Shown here: piece after piece, positions 9,176-17,481 of the stretch
Numbering within the stretch: the first letter of the stretch is position 1
How the letters are laid out: every line of letters begins with the position of its first letter
Origin: Ensifer sp. USDA 6670
GTDB lineage: Bacteria > Pseudomonadota > Alphaproteobacteria > Rhizobiales > Rhizobiaceae
Length of the DNA stretch: 64,000 nucleotides
NCBI GenBank assembly: GCA_000421085.1
Contig: ATWE01000010.1
Span: 62,001 to 126,000 of the forward strand
Reading direction: 5' to 3'
Program-made: the position numbers and the translations under genes
The notes under the pieces: generated by a model
The model's input: the letters and a program-made list of their open reading frames with translations, nothing else
Told to the model about the DNA's origin: nothing
Database searches by the model: none

Positions 9176-10090
9176 TCCGGGCAGCGTATAGCGCTTCACG
9201 CGATCGCGCCCTTCACGCTTGGCGATGTAAAGCGCCTCGTCCGCGCGCGAATAGATGTCGCCGACGCTGTCGCCCTCCCGATACTCAGCAAGCCCTACCG
9301 AACAGGTGTAGAAGAACTCCGGTATGTTCGAAAGCGGCCTGGCGTTGCGGATCTTGTCCAGCAGCCTATCGAGGATGAGATTAGCTTCGCCCACGGTGGT
9401 GTCGGGCAGGATCAACATGAACTCCTCGCCCCCGATACGGCCGAAGCAATCGGAGCGCCGGACGAACTCCTGCATCTGGCGGGCGAAGTCGAGCAGGACT
9501 TCGTCGCCCCGGTGGTGGCCGTAGCGATCGTTGATCGCCTTGAAATAGTCGATGTCGATGATCGCCACGCATCCCCACATGTGCGGGTTCTCGGCGCAGT
9601 TACGGATGAACTCGTTAAGTCTCTCCATCGTGTAACGCCGGTTGGGCACGCTGGTGAGTTCGTCCACCTGCGAGGCTCGCAGCGCGAAATCGCGGTCCTG
9701 GCGAAGCTTACGCTCCCCTGCGCGTACATCGGTAATGTCGACGGCGACGCAGAGCATCCAGCCTTTCTGGTCCACGGTCTCCGTCATCCAAAGCCAGCGG
9801 CCGTCGTGGAGATCGGTCTCGACGGTGCGGAACGGCACCTTGCCGCGTCTGTGGACCGTAGCGGCGATCCAGGCTTCGAGGTCGTCGGTCTTGAGAACGG
9901 TGCCCCTGCCCGCGGCATGGTTGCGACGCATGATCTCCGCCCAGGTCGGCGCCTCGTTCTCGCCGATGTGATAGGCGGAACGAAAGGCCTCATTGGCGTA
10001 GCGCAGTCGATCGTGCGGATCGTAGAGCGCGATCAACACCGGTGTTGCTGCTTGCAGGCCCATCAGGGCCTTGAGGTGATCACCAGTCAC
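9140..10090 (-). CDS. PAS-GGDEF diguanylate cyclase
   Basis: About 316 residues with an N-terminal PAS-like sensor (about 5-120) and a C-terminal GGDEF domain (about 145-305). The active site reads GGEEF and the inhibitory RxxD site (RRSD) stands five residues before it, so the enzyme should make cyclic-di-GMP and be product-inhibited. No membrane segment or signal peptide is visible, so it is cytosolic. I chose GTG 10090, with TGGAG upstream; a TTG at 10117 is an alternative without a ribosome site. The 3' end overlaps the convergent lyase gene by 36 bases. Confidence 0.85.
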   Translation of the reverse strand: MTGDHLKALMGLQAATPVLIALYDPHDRLRYANEAFRSAYHIGENEAPTWAEIMRRNHAAGRGTVLKTDDLEAWIAATVHRRGKVPFRTVETDLHDGRWLWMTETVDQKGWMLCVAVDITDVRAGERKLRQDRDFALRASQVDELTSVPNRRYTMERLNEFIRNCAENPHMWGCVAIIDIDYFKAINDRYGHHRGDEVLLDFARQMQEFVRRSDCFGRIGGEEFMLILPDTTVGEANLILDRLLDKIRNARPLSNIPEFFYTCSVGLAEYREGDSVGDIYSRADEALYIAKREGRDRVKRYTLPGSDREFSPDQAP

Positions 10091-10310
10091 GGTCGGTCTG
10101 CTCCAGGAAAATAACAATCGCCACGCGAAAAACTATAGCACGAGGGGCTTGTGGCAAGCTGCCCGGATAGCGACGATTTTGATCGCATCGACCTGAAATC
10201 ATGACCATTGATCGATCCGGCATCGCCACACTGTTGAAGATAGCCGGTTAAGCAAAGTCTCAATTGCCGGGTTGACGGGCCGGCTCTTTATTGTGACAGG
10301 AAACTGTGCT

Positions 10311-10354
10311 CTACAGCGCCGCGCGTCTATCCAGACGTGCAAAGGCCGCTGCAG
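10311..10354. repeat. Imperfect palindromic repeat upstream of hss
   Basis: CTACAGCG (10311-10318) pairs with CGCTGCAG (10347-10354), and GCGCGTCT (10321-10328) pairs with AGACGTGC (10333-10340) around an ATCC loop. This resembles a dispersed palindrome common in rhizobial intergenic DNA (recalled, not searched). A related half-copy, GCTACAGCGCGGCGCGTCT, lies at about 12733-12751. The rest of the 10091-10472 gap shows no convincing ORF. Confidence 0.5.
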
Positions 10355-10472
10355 CGCTTCTTGTTGCCTGCGTGAATCTGCCCGACCCATGCAGGCCCCG
10401 CCAGGAATTCGAGGCTCGCTTTGCGCGCATGCAAGCATCGCACAGGGACGTTTTCTCAGGAGAAAGACAAAA

Positions 10473-11924
10473 ATGGCAGACACCACCTACCCGGTTTACG
10501 GTGAGATCACCGGCCCGATCGTGATGATCGGCTTCGGTTCGATCGGTCACGGCACCCTGCCGCTGATCGAGCGCCACTTCAAATACGACAAGAACCGGTT
10601 GATCGTGGTGGAACCCCGTGAGGATGCCAAGGATACGGAAATCTTCGTGCGCCACGGCGTGCGCCACGTGCGCGCGGCCGTTACCAGGGACAATTACAAG
10701 GAGCTGCTGAAGCCGCTTCTAACCGAAGGCGGCGGCCAGGGCTTCTGCGTCAATCTCTCGGTCGACACCTCTTCGCTCGACCTCATCAAACTCTGCCGCA
10801 AGCTCGACGTGCTCTACGTCGACACGGTCGTCGAGCCCTGGCTCGGCTTCTACTTCGACGCGGAAATGGACAATGCCGCGCGCACGAACTACGCGCTGCG
10901 CGAAACGGTTCGCCGCGAAAAGGAAAAGAACCCGGGCGGCACGACCGCCGTTTCGACCTGCGGCGCCAATCCCGGCATGGTTTCCTGGTTCGTCAAGAAG
11001 GCCCTCCTCAACCTCGCCGACGATCTCGGACTGAAATACGAGGAACCGCACCAGGACGATCGTGAAGGCTGGGCGAAGCTGATGAAGAAAGCGGGCGTCA
11101 AGGGCGTCCACATCGCCGAGCGCGATACCCAGCGCGCGAAACACCCGAAGCCGCTCGATGTATTCTGGAACACCTGGTCGGTCGAAGGCTTCATTTCCGA
11201 AGGGCTGCAGCCGGCCGAACTCGGCTGGGGCACTCACGAGAACTGGATGCCGAAGAACGCCAAGAAGCACAAGAAGGGCTGCAAGGCGGCGATCTACCTG
11301 GAACAGCCCGGTGCCAACACCCGCGTGCGCAGCTGGTGCCCGACGCCCGGCCCGCAATACGGCTTCCTTGTTACCCACAACGAATCGATCTCGATCGCCG
11401 ACTTCTTCACCGTCCGCGACAAGGACGGCGAGGTCTCCTACCGCCCGACCTGCCACTACGCCTATCATCCGGCCAACGATGCCGTTCTCTCGCTGCACGA
11501 GATGTTCGGCAACGGCGGCAAGGCGCAGCCGGAACTGCACGTCCTGGACGAGCATGAGCTCGTAGACGGGATCGACGAGCTCGGCGTGCTGCTCTACGGC
11601 CACGCCAAGAATGCCTACTGGTACGGCTCGCGCCTCTCGCTGGAGGAGACCCGCCGCATCGCGCCCTACCAGAACGCCACCGGCCTGCAGGTCACGAGCG
11701 CCGTTCTTGCCGGCATGGTCTGGGCTCTTGAGAACCCGAAGGCCGGCATCGTCGAAGCCGACGAGATGGACTACAAGCGCTGCCTGGAAGTGCAGATGCC
11801 TTATCTCGGCCCGGTCGAGGGGCACTACACCGACTGGACACCGCTCGATGGCCGCCCGGGCCTTTTCCCGGAAGATATCGACACGAAGGACCCCTGGCAG
11901 TTCAGGAACATTCTCGTCCGCTGA
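10473..11924 (+). CDS. hss: Homospermidine synthase
   Basis: The 483-residue product is a saccharopine-dehydrogenase-like enzyme with an N-terminal Rossmann motif (IGFGSIGHGT, about residues 18-27). It matches bacterial Hss over full length, including STCGANPGMVSWFV (about 166-179) and the EVSYRPTCHYAYHP region. It condenses two putrescines, NAD-dependently, to make homospermidine, the major polyamine of many rhizobia. ATG 10473 follows CAGGAGAAAG, so the longer upstream frame was rejected. A terminator follows the gene, and it appears monocistronic. Confidence 0.93.
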   Translation: MADTTYPVYGEITGPIVMIGFGSIGHGTLPLIERHFKYDKNRLIVVEPREDAKDTEIFVRHGVRHVRAAVTRDNYKELLKPLLTEGGGQGFCVNLSVDTSSLDLIKLCRKLDVLYVDTVVEPWLGFYFDAEMDNAARTNYALRETVRREKEKNPGGTTAVSTCGANPGMVSWFVKKALLNLADDLGLKYEEPHQDDREGWAKLMKKAGVKGVHIAERDTQRAKHPKPLDVFWNTWSVEGFISEGLQPAELGWGTHENWMPKNAKKHKKGCKAAIYLEQPGANTRVRSWCPTPGPQYGFLVTHNESISIADFFTVRDKDGEVSYRPTCHYAYHPANDAVLSLHEMFGNGGKAQPELHVLDEHELVDGIDELGVLLYGHAKNAYWYGSRLSLEETRRIAPYQNATGLQVTSAVLAGMVWALENPKAGIVEADEMDYKRCLEVQMPYLGPVEGHYTDWTPLDGRPGLFPEDIDTKDPWQFRNILVR

Positions 11925-11949
11925 GGATCACGCGACGAAGCACGCCCTG

Positions 11950-11986
11950 CCGGCCCGGCGCAGTCCTGCTCCGGGCCTTTTCCTTT
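11950..11986 (+). terminator. Rho-independent terminator after hss
   Basis: GGCCCGG (11952-11958) and CCGGGCC (11971-11977) form a 7-bp stem followed by TTTTCCTTT, 27 bases after the hss stop. Confidence 0.8.
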
Positions 11987-12158
11987 GCGAATGTCGAGCG
12001 CGCCGCGCGCATGCCCGCTCTTGCTTTCAACTCATGATCGCGGCATGTTTCGCGCACTGCAGCACCGCGTGTCTCAAAAAGCGCACAACGGTCGCTGCGG
12101 CGCTTGGAAACGCTGCACAATTGTGCCCGGATCGGTTCCGATACACGGAATTATGCGG

Positions 12159-12206
12159 TAGAGCGGGGACAGGACAGCATGAAGCGGTTTTGCGTTCGCA
12201 TCCCGC
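12159..12206. repeat. Dispersed intergenic repeat, copy A
   Basis: AGAGCGG (12160) is followed at a fixed 23-base offset by a 24-base core (12183-12206). Copy B at 50284-50331 has the same arrangement and 20 of 24 core identities (both cores contain CGGTTTT and CGCATCCCGC). A perfect GCACAATTGTGC palindrome lies just upstream at 12115-12126. Otherwise the 11987-12233 gap has no ORF I would support. Confidence 0.55.
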
Positions 12207-12233
12207 TCAACTCGTGACGCGGGAGAAACGCCG

Positions 12234-12602
12234 ATGAAGCCATTTGCCATCCTCACCCTCCTGGCAACTGCCGCCGCGCTGGCATCCTGTCAGTCGCAGC
12301 CTCGGGAACTGCGGCCAATGTCTTCGGCGCCGCAGGCGACGGGTGTCGAGGGTTCCTGGGTCGATCCGAACGGCATCGTCTCCACTTTCGCAGGCGGCAC
12401 CTTCTCGACGCGCACGACGGACACGAACCAGCTTCTCGCCTCCGGCAACTACGTGAACGTCAGCCCGACGCTGGTGGAAATCAACATGACGTCGCTGGTG
12501 CGCAACACCCAGTCCAAGGTCAACTGCGCACTGGCAACGCCGGCGCAGCTGAACTGCACGACGGACTCCGGCGCACAGTTCTCGCTGGCGCGCCGCGGCT
12601 GA
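12234..12602 (+). CDS. omp10: Omp10-family outer membrane lipoprotein
   Basis: A 122-residue protein with a lipoprotein signal (lipobox LASC, Cys 19). The mature region aligns by eye with Brucella Omp10: [29 protein letters not shown] and [16 protein letters not shown]. It should be a small surface or outer-membrane lipoprotein; in Brucella Omp10 is an antigen, and its molecular task is not settled. GGGAGAA precedes ATG 12234. It is followed by its own terminator. Confidence 0.88.
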   Translation: MKPFAILTLLATAAALASCQSQPRELRPMSSAPQATGVEGSWVDPNGIVSTFAGGTFSTRTTDTNQLLASGNYVNVSPTLVEINMTSLVRNTQSKVNCALATPAQLNCTTDSGAQFSLARRG

Positions 12603-12620
12603 AGCCTCCGGACCCACGAG

Positions 12621-12648
12621 CAAGGCCCCTGGAACGGGGCCTTTTTCT
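12621..12648 (+). terminator. Rho-independent terminator after omp10
   Basis: AAGGCCCC (12623-12630), loop TGGAAC, GGGGCCTT (12637-12644), then a T run. Confidence 0.85.
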
Positions 12649-12791
12649 CTTCGAGTGGGCTTAACCCTATCTGAAATCCGGCAAAGAAGGCTTGCGTTTG
12701 CGGCTTGAAGTCGATCTCGACTGGTGAAAACATCCGCTACAGCGCGGCGCGTCTTACCTGGAACTCGGCCGGCAGCACACAGGAGCAGACC

Positions 12792-14678
12792 ATGATCAGA
12801 CACATGCGAACGGGCCTCTTTGCCGCTTCCCTTCTCGCGCTCTCGTCGGGCGCAGCTTTTGCCGATTATGAATTGAACATCCTGCACATCAACGACCTTC
12901 ATTCGCGAATCGAATCGATCAATAAATTCGATTCGACCTGCTCGGCCGAGGAAGAGGGCAAGAACGAGTGCTTCGGAGGCGTCGCCCGCCTCAAGACGCT
13001 GATAGACCAGCAGCGCCAGGAACTGACGGGCAAGAACGTGCTTCTGCTCAACGCCGGCGACAATTTCCAGGGCTCGCTCTTCTTCACCACCTACAAGGGC
13101 GCCGCCGAAGCGGAATTTCTCAACCTGATGAAGTTCGACGCGATGACCGTCGGCAACCACGAGTTCGACGAAGCCGAAGATGGCCTTGCCAGCTTCCTCG
13201 ATAAGGTCGCTTTCCCGGTCGTCACCGCCAATGTGCTGCCGAGCCACAAGTCGAAGATCGGCGACCGGATCAAGCCGTCGATCGTGCTCGATGTCGGTGG
13301 CCAGAAGATCGGCATCGTCGGTGCGGTGGCCAACGACACGCCGGAGCTCTCGTCGGTCGGGCCCGACATCCTCATCGGCGAGGACGTGGCAACGATCACC
13401 AGCGCGATCGAAGAGGTCAAAAAGCAGGGCGTCAACAAGATCATCGCGCTCACCCATGTCGGCTATCCGCGCGACCTCGCGGCGATCGCCAAGATCCCGG
13501 ACGTCGACGTGGTGGTCGGCGGCCACTCCCACAGCCTGCTTTCCAACACCGACGAAAAGGCCGAAGGCCCCTACCCGACGATGGTCGACAATCCCGGCGG
13601 CCACAAGGTGCCGGTGGTACAGGCCGGCTCCTACAGCAAATATCTCGGCGATCTCGTGGTGACCTTCGACGACAGCGGCGTGGTCAAGGCCGCCAAGGGC
13701 GACCCGATCCTTGTCGATTCGTCCGTGAAGCCGGACGAGGCCGTGGTCGCGCGCGTCAAGGAACTCGCCAAGCCCATCGAAGAGTTGCGGTCGAAAGTGA
13801 TTGCCAAAACCGAGGCGCCGATCGATGGATCGCGCGAGACCTGCCGCGCCAAGGAGTGCGAGATGGGCAGCCTCGTAGCCGACGCGATGCTCGATCGCGT
13901 CAAGGGCCAGGGCGTGACGGTCGCCATCACCAATGGCGGAGGCTTGCGCGCTTCGATCGACGGCGGCGACGTGACGATGGGCGAAGTCATCACCGTCCTG
14001 CCCTTCCAGAACACGCTTTCCACCTTCCAGCTGAAGGGCGCCGACATCCGCGCAGCCCTGGAAAACGGGCTCAGCCAGGTCGAAGAAGGCGGCGGGCGCT
14101 TCCCGCAGGTCGCGGGCCTCAAATATTCCTTCAATCGGTCGAAGCCCGCCGGCAGCCGCCTCGTCAGCGTCGAGGTCAGGGAGGGCGACGCCTTCGTCGC
14201 ACTCGATCCGGAAAAGACCTATTCGCTCGTCAGCAACAACTTCATGCGCGGCGGCGGCGATGGTTACGCTGTCTTCAAGGACAAGGGCGAGAACGCCTAT
14301 GACTACGGCCCGGGCCTCGAAACTGTGCTTGCGGACTATCTTGCCGCCCATCAGCCGTTCAAGCCCTACACCGACGGCCGCATAACGGAAGTGGCCGCCG
14401 CGCCGGAAGCGTCGCCGAGCGCTGCACCGGAGCCGGAAGCCGCCGCAGAGCCGGCCGAAGGCGGAACTGCCGCCCCAGCCCCGGAGCCTTCGGCCGAGGC
14501 AGCGGCCGCAGCCGAAGGTCCGCGCAAGCACGTCATCGTCCGAGGCGACACGCTGTGGGACCTCGCCCAGTCCTTCTATGGAAGCGGCACAGAATGGAAG
14601 CGCATATCGGCGGCCAATGGCGATCCCGCGCCGCGGGCGCTCGAAATCGGCCGCGAGCTGGACATCCCGACCGAGTAA
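12792..14678 (+). CDS. Periplasmic 5'-nucleotidase/metallophosphatase with C-terminal LysM domain
   Basis: A 628-residue secreted protein. It has a signal peptide (about 1-24, SGAAFA cleavage), then a metallophosphatase domain with ILHINDLHSR, NAGDNFQGS, TVGNHEFD and GGHSHS metal-binding blocks (about 30-270), then the 5'-nucleotidase C domain (ITNGGGLRASI, LPFQNTLSTFQL, about 330-530). A Pro/Ala/Glu-rich linker of ~45 residues leads to one LysM repeat (VRGDTLWDLAQSFYG, about 577-591). Family knowledge implies release of nucleosides and phosphate in the periplasm; LysM suggests peptidoglycan anchoring. AGGAG precedes ATG 12792. Confidence 0.88.
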   Translation: MIRHMRTGLFAASLLALSSGAAFADYELNILHINDLHSRIESINKFDSTCSAEEEGKNECFGGVARLKTLIDQQRQELTGKNVLLLNAGDNFQGSLFFTTYKGAAEAEFLNLMKFDAMTVGNHEFDEAEDGLASFLDKVAFPVVTANVLPSHKSKIGDRIKPSIVLDVGGQKIGIVGAVANDTPELSSVGPDILIGEDVATITSAIEEVKKQGVNKIIALTHVGYPRDLAAIAKIPDVDVVVGGHSHSLLSNTDEKAEGPYPTMVDNPGGHKVPVVQAGSYSKYLGDLVVTFDDSGVVKAAKGDPILVDSSVKPDEAVVARVKELAKPIEELRSKVIAKTEAPIDGSRETCRAKECEMGSLVADAMLDRVKGQGVTVAITNGGGLRASIDGGDVTMGEVITVLPFQNTLSTFQLKGADIRAALENGLSQVEEGGGRFPQVAGLKYSFNRSKPAGSRLVSVEVREGDAFVALDPEKTYSLVSNNFMRGGGDGYAVFKDKGENAYDYGPGLETVLADYLAAHQPFKPYTDGRITEVAAAPEASPSAAPEPEAAAEPAEGGTAAPAPEPSAEAAAAAEGPRKHVIVRGDTLWDLAQSFYGSGTEWKRISAANGDPAPRALEIGRELDIPTE

Positions 14679-14701
14679 GACAATTTGCCTCGACATTTGC
14701 G

Positions 14702-14737
14702 ACCGGCGCGGGCTTTCCCGCGCCGGTATTTCTTTTT
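14702..14737 (+). terminator. Rho-independent terminator after the 5'-nucleotidase gene
   Basis: An 11-bp perfect stem, ACCGGCGCGGG (14702-14712) and CCCGCGCCGGT (14717-14727), followed by ATTTCTTTTT. Confidence 0.88.
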
Positions 14738-14797
14738 AGAAGGAGTTGAAACTGCCGCGCAGCCACGCAGAAGCGCGGCCGCCTCACGAGGACCGGG

Positions 14798-15826
14798 ATG
14801 ACAGCCATGGATGCGAACACCGAACACCCCGCCGTCGGCTACGGGAAGCTGGGCGTGCTCCTGGTAAATCTCGGCACGCCGGACGGCACCGACGTGACCT
14901 CCATGCGCCGCTATCTCAGGGAGTTCCTGAGCGACAGGCGCGTGATCGAGTGGTCGCGTCTCTTCTGGTATCCGATCCTCTACGGCATCGTGCTCAACAC
15001 CCGGCCGCGCAAGGTCGGCAAGGCCTACGAGCTCATCTGGAACAAGGAACTGAACGAAAGCTGGCTCAGAACCTACACCCGCAACCAGGCGGCACTGATG
15101 GCCGAGGCCTTTGGCGGCCAGCCGCGAGTCGTCGTCGACTGGGCGATGCGCTACGGCCAGCCCTCGATCGCATCGCGTATCGAGGCGCTGCAGAAGGCCG
15201 GATGCGACCGGATACTCGTTTTTCCGCTCTATCCGCAATATGCCGCCGCCACAACCGCCACCGTCAACGACAAGGCCTTCGAGGCCTTGCTCAAGATGCG
15301 CTGGCAGCCGGCGCTCAGAACCGTGCCGCCCTATCACGACGACCCGGTCTATGTCGATGCACTGGCCACCTCGATTACCAAGCATCTCGCGACTCTTGAT
15401 TGGGAGCCGGAACTGGTGCTCGCCTCCTTCCACGGCATTCCGAAGAGTTATTTCGAAAAGGGCGACCCCTATTATTGCCAATGCCAGAAGACTGCGCGGC
15501 TGCTCCGCGAAAAACTCGGCTGGCCACAGGACAGGCTTCAGGTCACCTTCCAGTCGCGCTTCGGCCCGGAAGAGTGGCTGCAGCCCTATACGGACGCCAC
15601 CGTGGAAAGGCTGGCCAAGGAAGGCGTGAAGCGGATCGCCGTCATCAATCCGGGCTTCGTTTCCGACTGTCTGGAGACACTCGAAGAGATCGCCGGCCAG
15701 GCCGCCGAGAGCTTCCACCATAACGGCGGAGAGAAATTCGCCCATATCCCTTGCCTGAACGACAGTCCCGAAGGCATGGCCGTGCTCAACCATGTGGTGC
15801 GCCGGGAGCTTGAGGGCTGGCTGTAA
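14798..15826 (+). CDS. hemH: Ferrochelatase
   Basis: The 342-residue protein inserts Fe2+ into protoporphyrin IX, the last step of haem synthesis, at the inner face of the membrane. Signatures are VLLVNLGTP (about 19-27), FPLYPQY (about 143-149) and the active-site block SFHGIPKSYFEKGDPY (His about residue 210). The CQCQ motif that follows is typical of bacterial sequences. ATG 14798 has GAGGA upstream; ATG 14807 is a close alternative. It is preceded by a terminator, so it likely has its own promoter in 14738-14797. Confidence 0.93.
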   Translation: MTAMDANTEHPAVGYGKLGVLLVNLGTPDGTDVTSMRRYLREFLSDRRVIEWSRLFWYPILYGIVLNTRPRKVGKAYELIWNKELNESWLRTYTRNQAALMAEAFGGQPRVVVDWAMRYGQPSIASRIEALQKAGCDRILVFPLYPQYAAATTATVNDKAFEALLKMRWQPALRTVPPYHDDPVYVDALATSITKHLATLDWEPELVLASFHGIPKSYFEKGDPYYCQCQKTARLLREKLGWPQDRLQVTFQSRFGPEEWLQPYTDATVERLAKEGVKRIAVINPGFVSDCLETLEEIAGQAAESFHHNGGEKFAHIPCLNDSPEGMAVLNHVVRRELEGWL

Positions 15827-15929
15827 AGTTCATCCGGCATCGCTCGGTGCTTGAATTATCCCGGCGAATCGCCACCTGATCAATCGGGCGCGACTCCAAA
15901 CGCTGGAGTTGCAGAAGGAAGGGGCTGTC

Positions 15930-16916
15930 ATGGGCGGTATGGATATCGCAGTCGTCGCATTCGTCGTCGTCGTGATCCTCGTGCTCTTTGCCGGGATCAA
16001 GACGGTACCGCAGGGCTACCGCTACACGGTCGAACGTTTCGGCCGCTACACGAGAACGATGGAGCCGGGGCTCAATCTCATCGTCCCCTTCATCGACCGC
16101 ATCGGTTCCAAGCTGAGCGTCATGGAGCAGGTGCTAGACGTTCCGACGCAGGAGGTCATCACCAAGGACAATGCGAGCGTGTCCGCGGATGCCGTCGCCT
16201 TTTACCAGGTATTGAACGCCGCACAGGCGGCCTATCAGGTGGCCAATCTGGAAAACGCGCTCCTCAACCTGACGATGACCAACATCCGCTCCGTCATGGG
16301 ATCGATGGACCTCGACGAACTCCTGTCGAACCGCGACACGATCAACGATCGATTACTCCACGTCGTAGACGAGGCCGCCAATCCCTGGGGCATCAAGATC
16401 ACCCGCATCGAGATCAAGGACATCGCGCCGCCGAAAGACCTGGTCGACGCCATGGCACGGCAGATGAAGGCGGAACGCGAGAAGCGCGCGCAGGTGCTCG
16501 AAGCGGAAGGCTCCAGAAATGCGCAGATCCTGCGTGCCGAAGGCGCGAAACAATCGGCGATCCTCCAGGCCGAAGGTCAGCGCGAGGCCGCCTATCGCGA
16601 GGCGGAGGCGCGCGAGCGCCTGGCGGAGGCGGAGGCCAAGGCGACCCGGATGGTCTCCGAGGCGATCGCCGCCGGCGACGTGCAGGCGATCAACTATTTC
16701 GTCGCGCAGAAATATACCGAGGCCCTTGCCGCGATCGGAACTGCGAACAACCAGAAGATCGTCCTGATGCCGATGGAAGCCTCGTCGCTCATCGGTTCAC
16801 TCGGCGGCATAGGCGCGATCGCGAAGGAGGTCTTCGGTGAAGGCACCGCGTCCTCCCCGCGCCAACGCCAGTCTACGCCCCGGACAGGGCCGTCCATCCC
16901 ATCGGAAACGCCCTGA
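15930..16916 (+). CDS. SPFH/stomatin-like membrane protein (QmcA/paraslipin type)
   Basis: About 328 residues with one N-terminal membrane helix (IAVVAFVVVVILVLFAG, about 5-21) and an SPFH/band-7 domain (about 25-190, with RYTVERFGRYTRTMEPGLN). A long Glu/Ala-rich coiled coil (about 175-250) and a Pro/Ser-rich tail follow. AGAAGGAAGG precedes ATG 15930; the slightly longer frame from 15909 has no ribosome site. The NfeD gene begins nine bases after the stop, the classic SPFH-NfeD operon in which the two proteins form a membrane assembly linked to protease regulation or membrane microdomains. Confidence 0.88.
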   Translation: MGGMDIAVVAFVVVVILVLFAGIKTVPQGYRYTVERFGRYTRTMEPGLNLIVPFIDRIGSKLSVMEQVLDVPTQEVITKDNASVSADAVAFYQVLNAAQAAYQVANLENALLNLTMTNIRSVMGSMDLDELLSNRDTINDRLLHVVDEAANPWGIKITRIEIKDIAPPKDLVDAMARQMKAEREKRAQVLEAEGSRNAQILRAEGAKQSAILQAEGQREAAYREAEARERLAEAEAKATRMVSEAIAAGDVQAINYFVAQKYTEALAAIGTANNQKIVLMPMEASSLIGSLGGIGAIAKEVFGEGTASSPRQRQSTPRTGPSIPSETP

Positions 16917-16925
16917 GGATCGCCC

Positions 16926-17381
16926 ATGATCACGCGCATCATCCTCGAACTCGGCCCCTGGAGCTGGTGGGTCCTCGGCCTTCTGCTGCTGGCGGCGGAG
17001 CTGGTCCTGCCCGGCGTCTTCCTCGTGTGGATCGCGCTCGCCGCGCTCGTCACCGGGGCCCTCTCGCTCTTCTTCTGGGATGCGCCGTTCTGGGGCTGGC
17101 AGGTGCAGTTCGTCGCCTTCGCCTTGCTTTCGGTCGCCTCCGTCCTCATCGGGCGGCGCTTCGTCTCCTCTTCCGCCGGGAGCGACGAGCCGCTGCTCAA
17201 CCGGCGCGGCGAAAGCCTCGTCGGACGGACGGCAGTGCTCGAGCAGCCGATCGCGGAAGGCCGCGGACGCGTCCGGCTCGACGACACGACCTGGTCCGTC
17301 GAAGGGCCCGACCTTCCGGTCGGCACACGCGTGCGCATCGTCGCGAGCAGCGGCCGCCACCTGAAGGTCGAGCAGATCTGA
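16926..17381 (+). CDS. NfeD-family membrane protein
   Basis: A 151-residue short NfeD1b-type protein. It has two or three membrane segments (about 11-60, WWVLGLLLLAAELVLPGVFLV and following) and a C-terminal OB-fold beta-barrel (about 78-150, LVGRTAVLEQP, GRVRLDDTTWSV). NfeD partners the SPFH protein encoded immediately upstream. The AP of a ClpP-class protease domain found in long NfeD proteins is absent. Confidence 0.88.
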   Translation: MITRIILELGPWSWWVLGLLLLAAELVLPGVFLVWIALAALVTGALSLFFWDAPFWGWQVQFVAFALLSVASVLIGRRFVSSSAGSDEPLLNRRGESLVGRTAVLEQPIAEGRGRVRLDDTTWSVEGPDLPVGTRVRIVASSGRHLKVEQI

Positions 17382-17481
17382 GCACATCCGCGTTCGGAAA
17401 GTGCGGTAGAGAAACGATTGATTAACCACGCGCCTTTACGATTGCGAAACGATTGCAATCAGATTTGCGGACAGACGGCGC

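Noticed and set aside
12207..14696. 829-codon minus-strand ORF opposite omp10 and the 5'-nucleotidase
   Set aside because: Runs through two genes and a terminator on the other strand; Arg/Gly-rich shadow.
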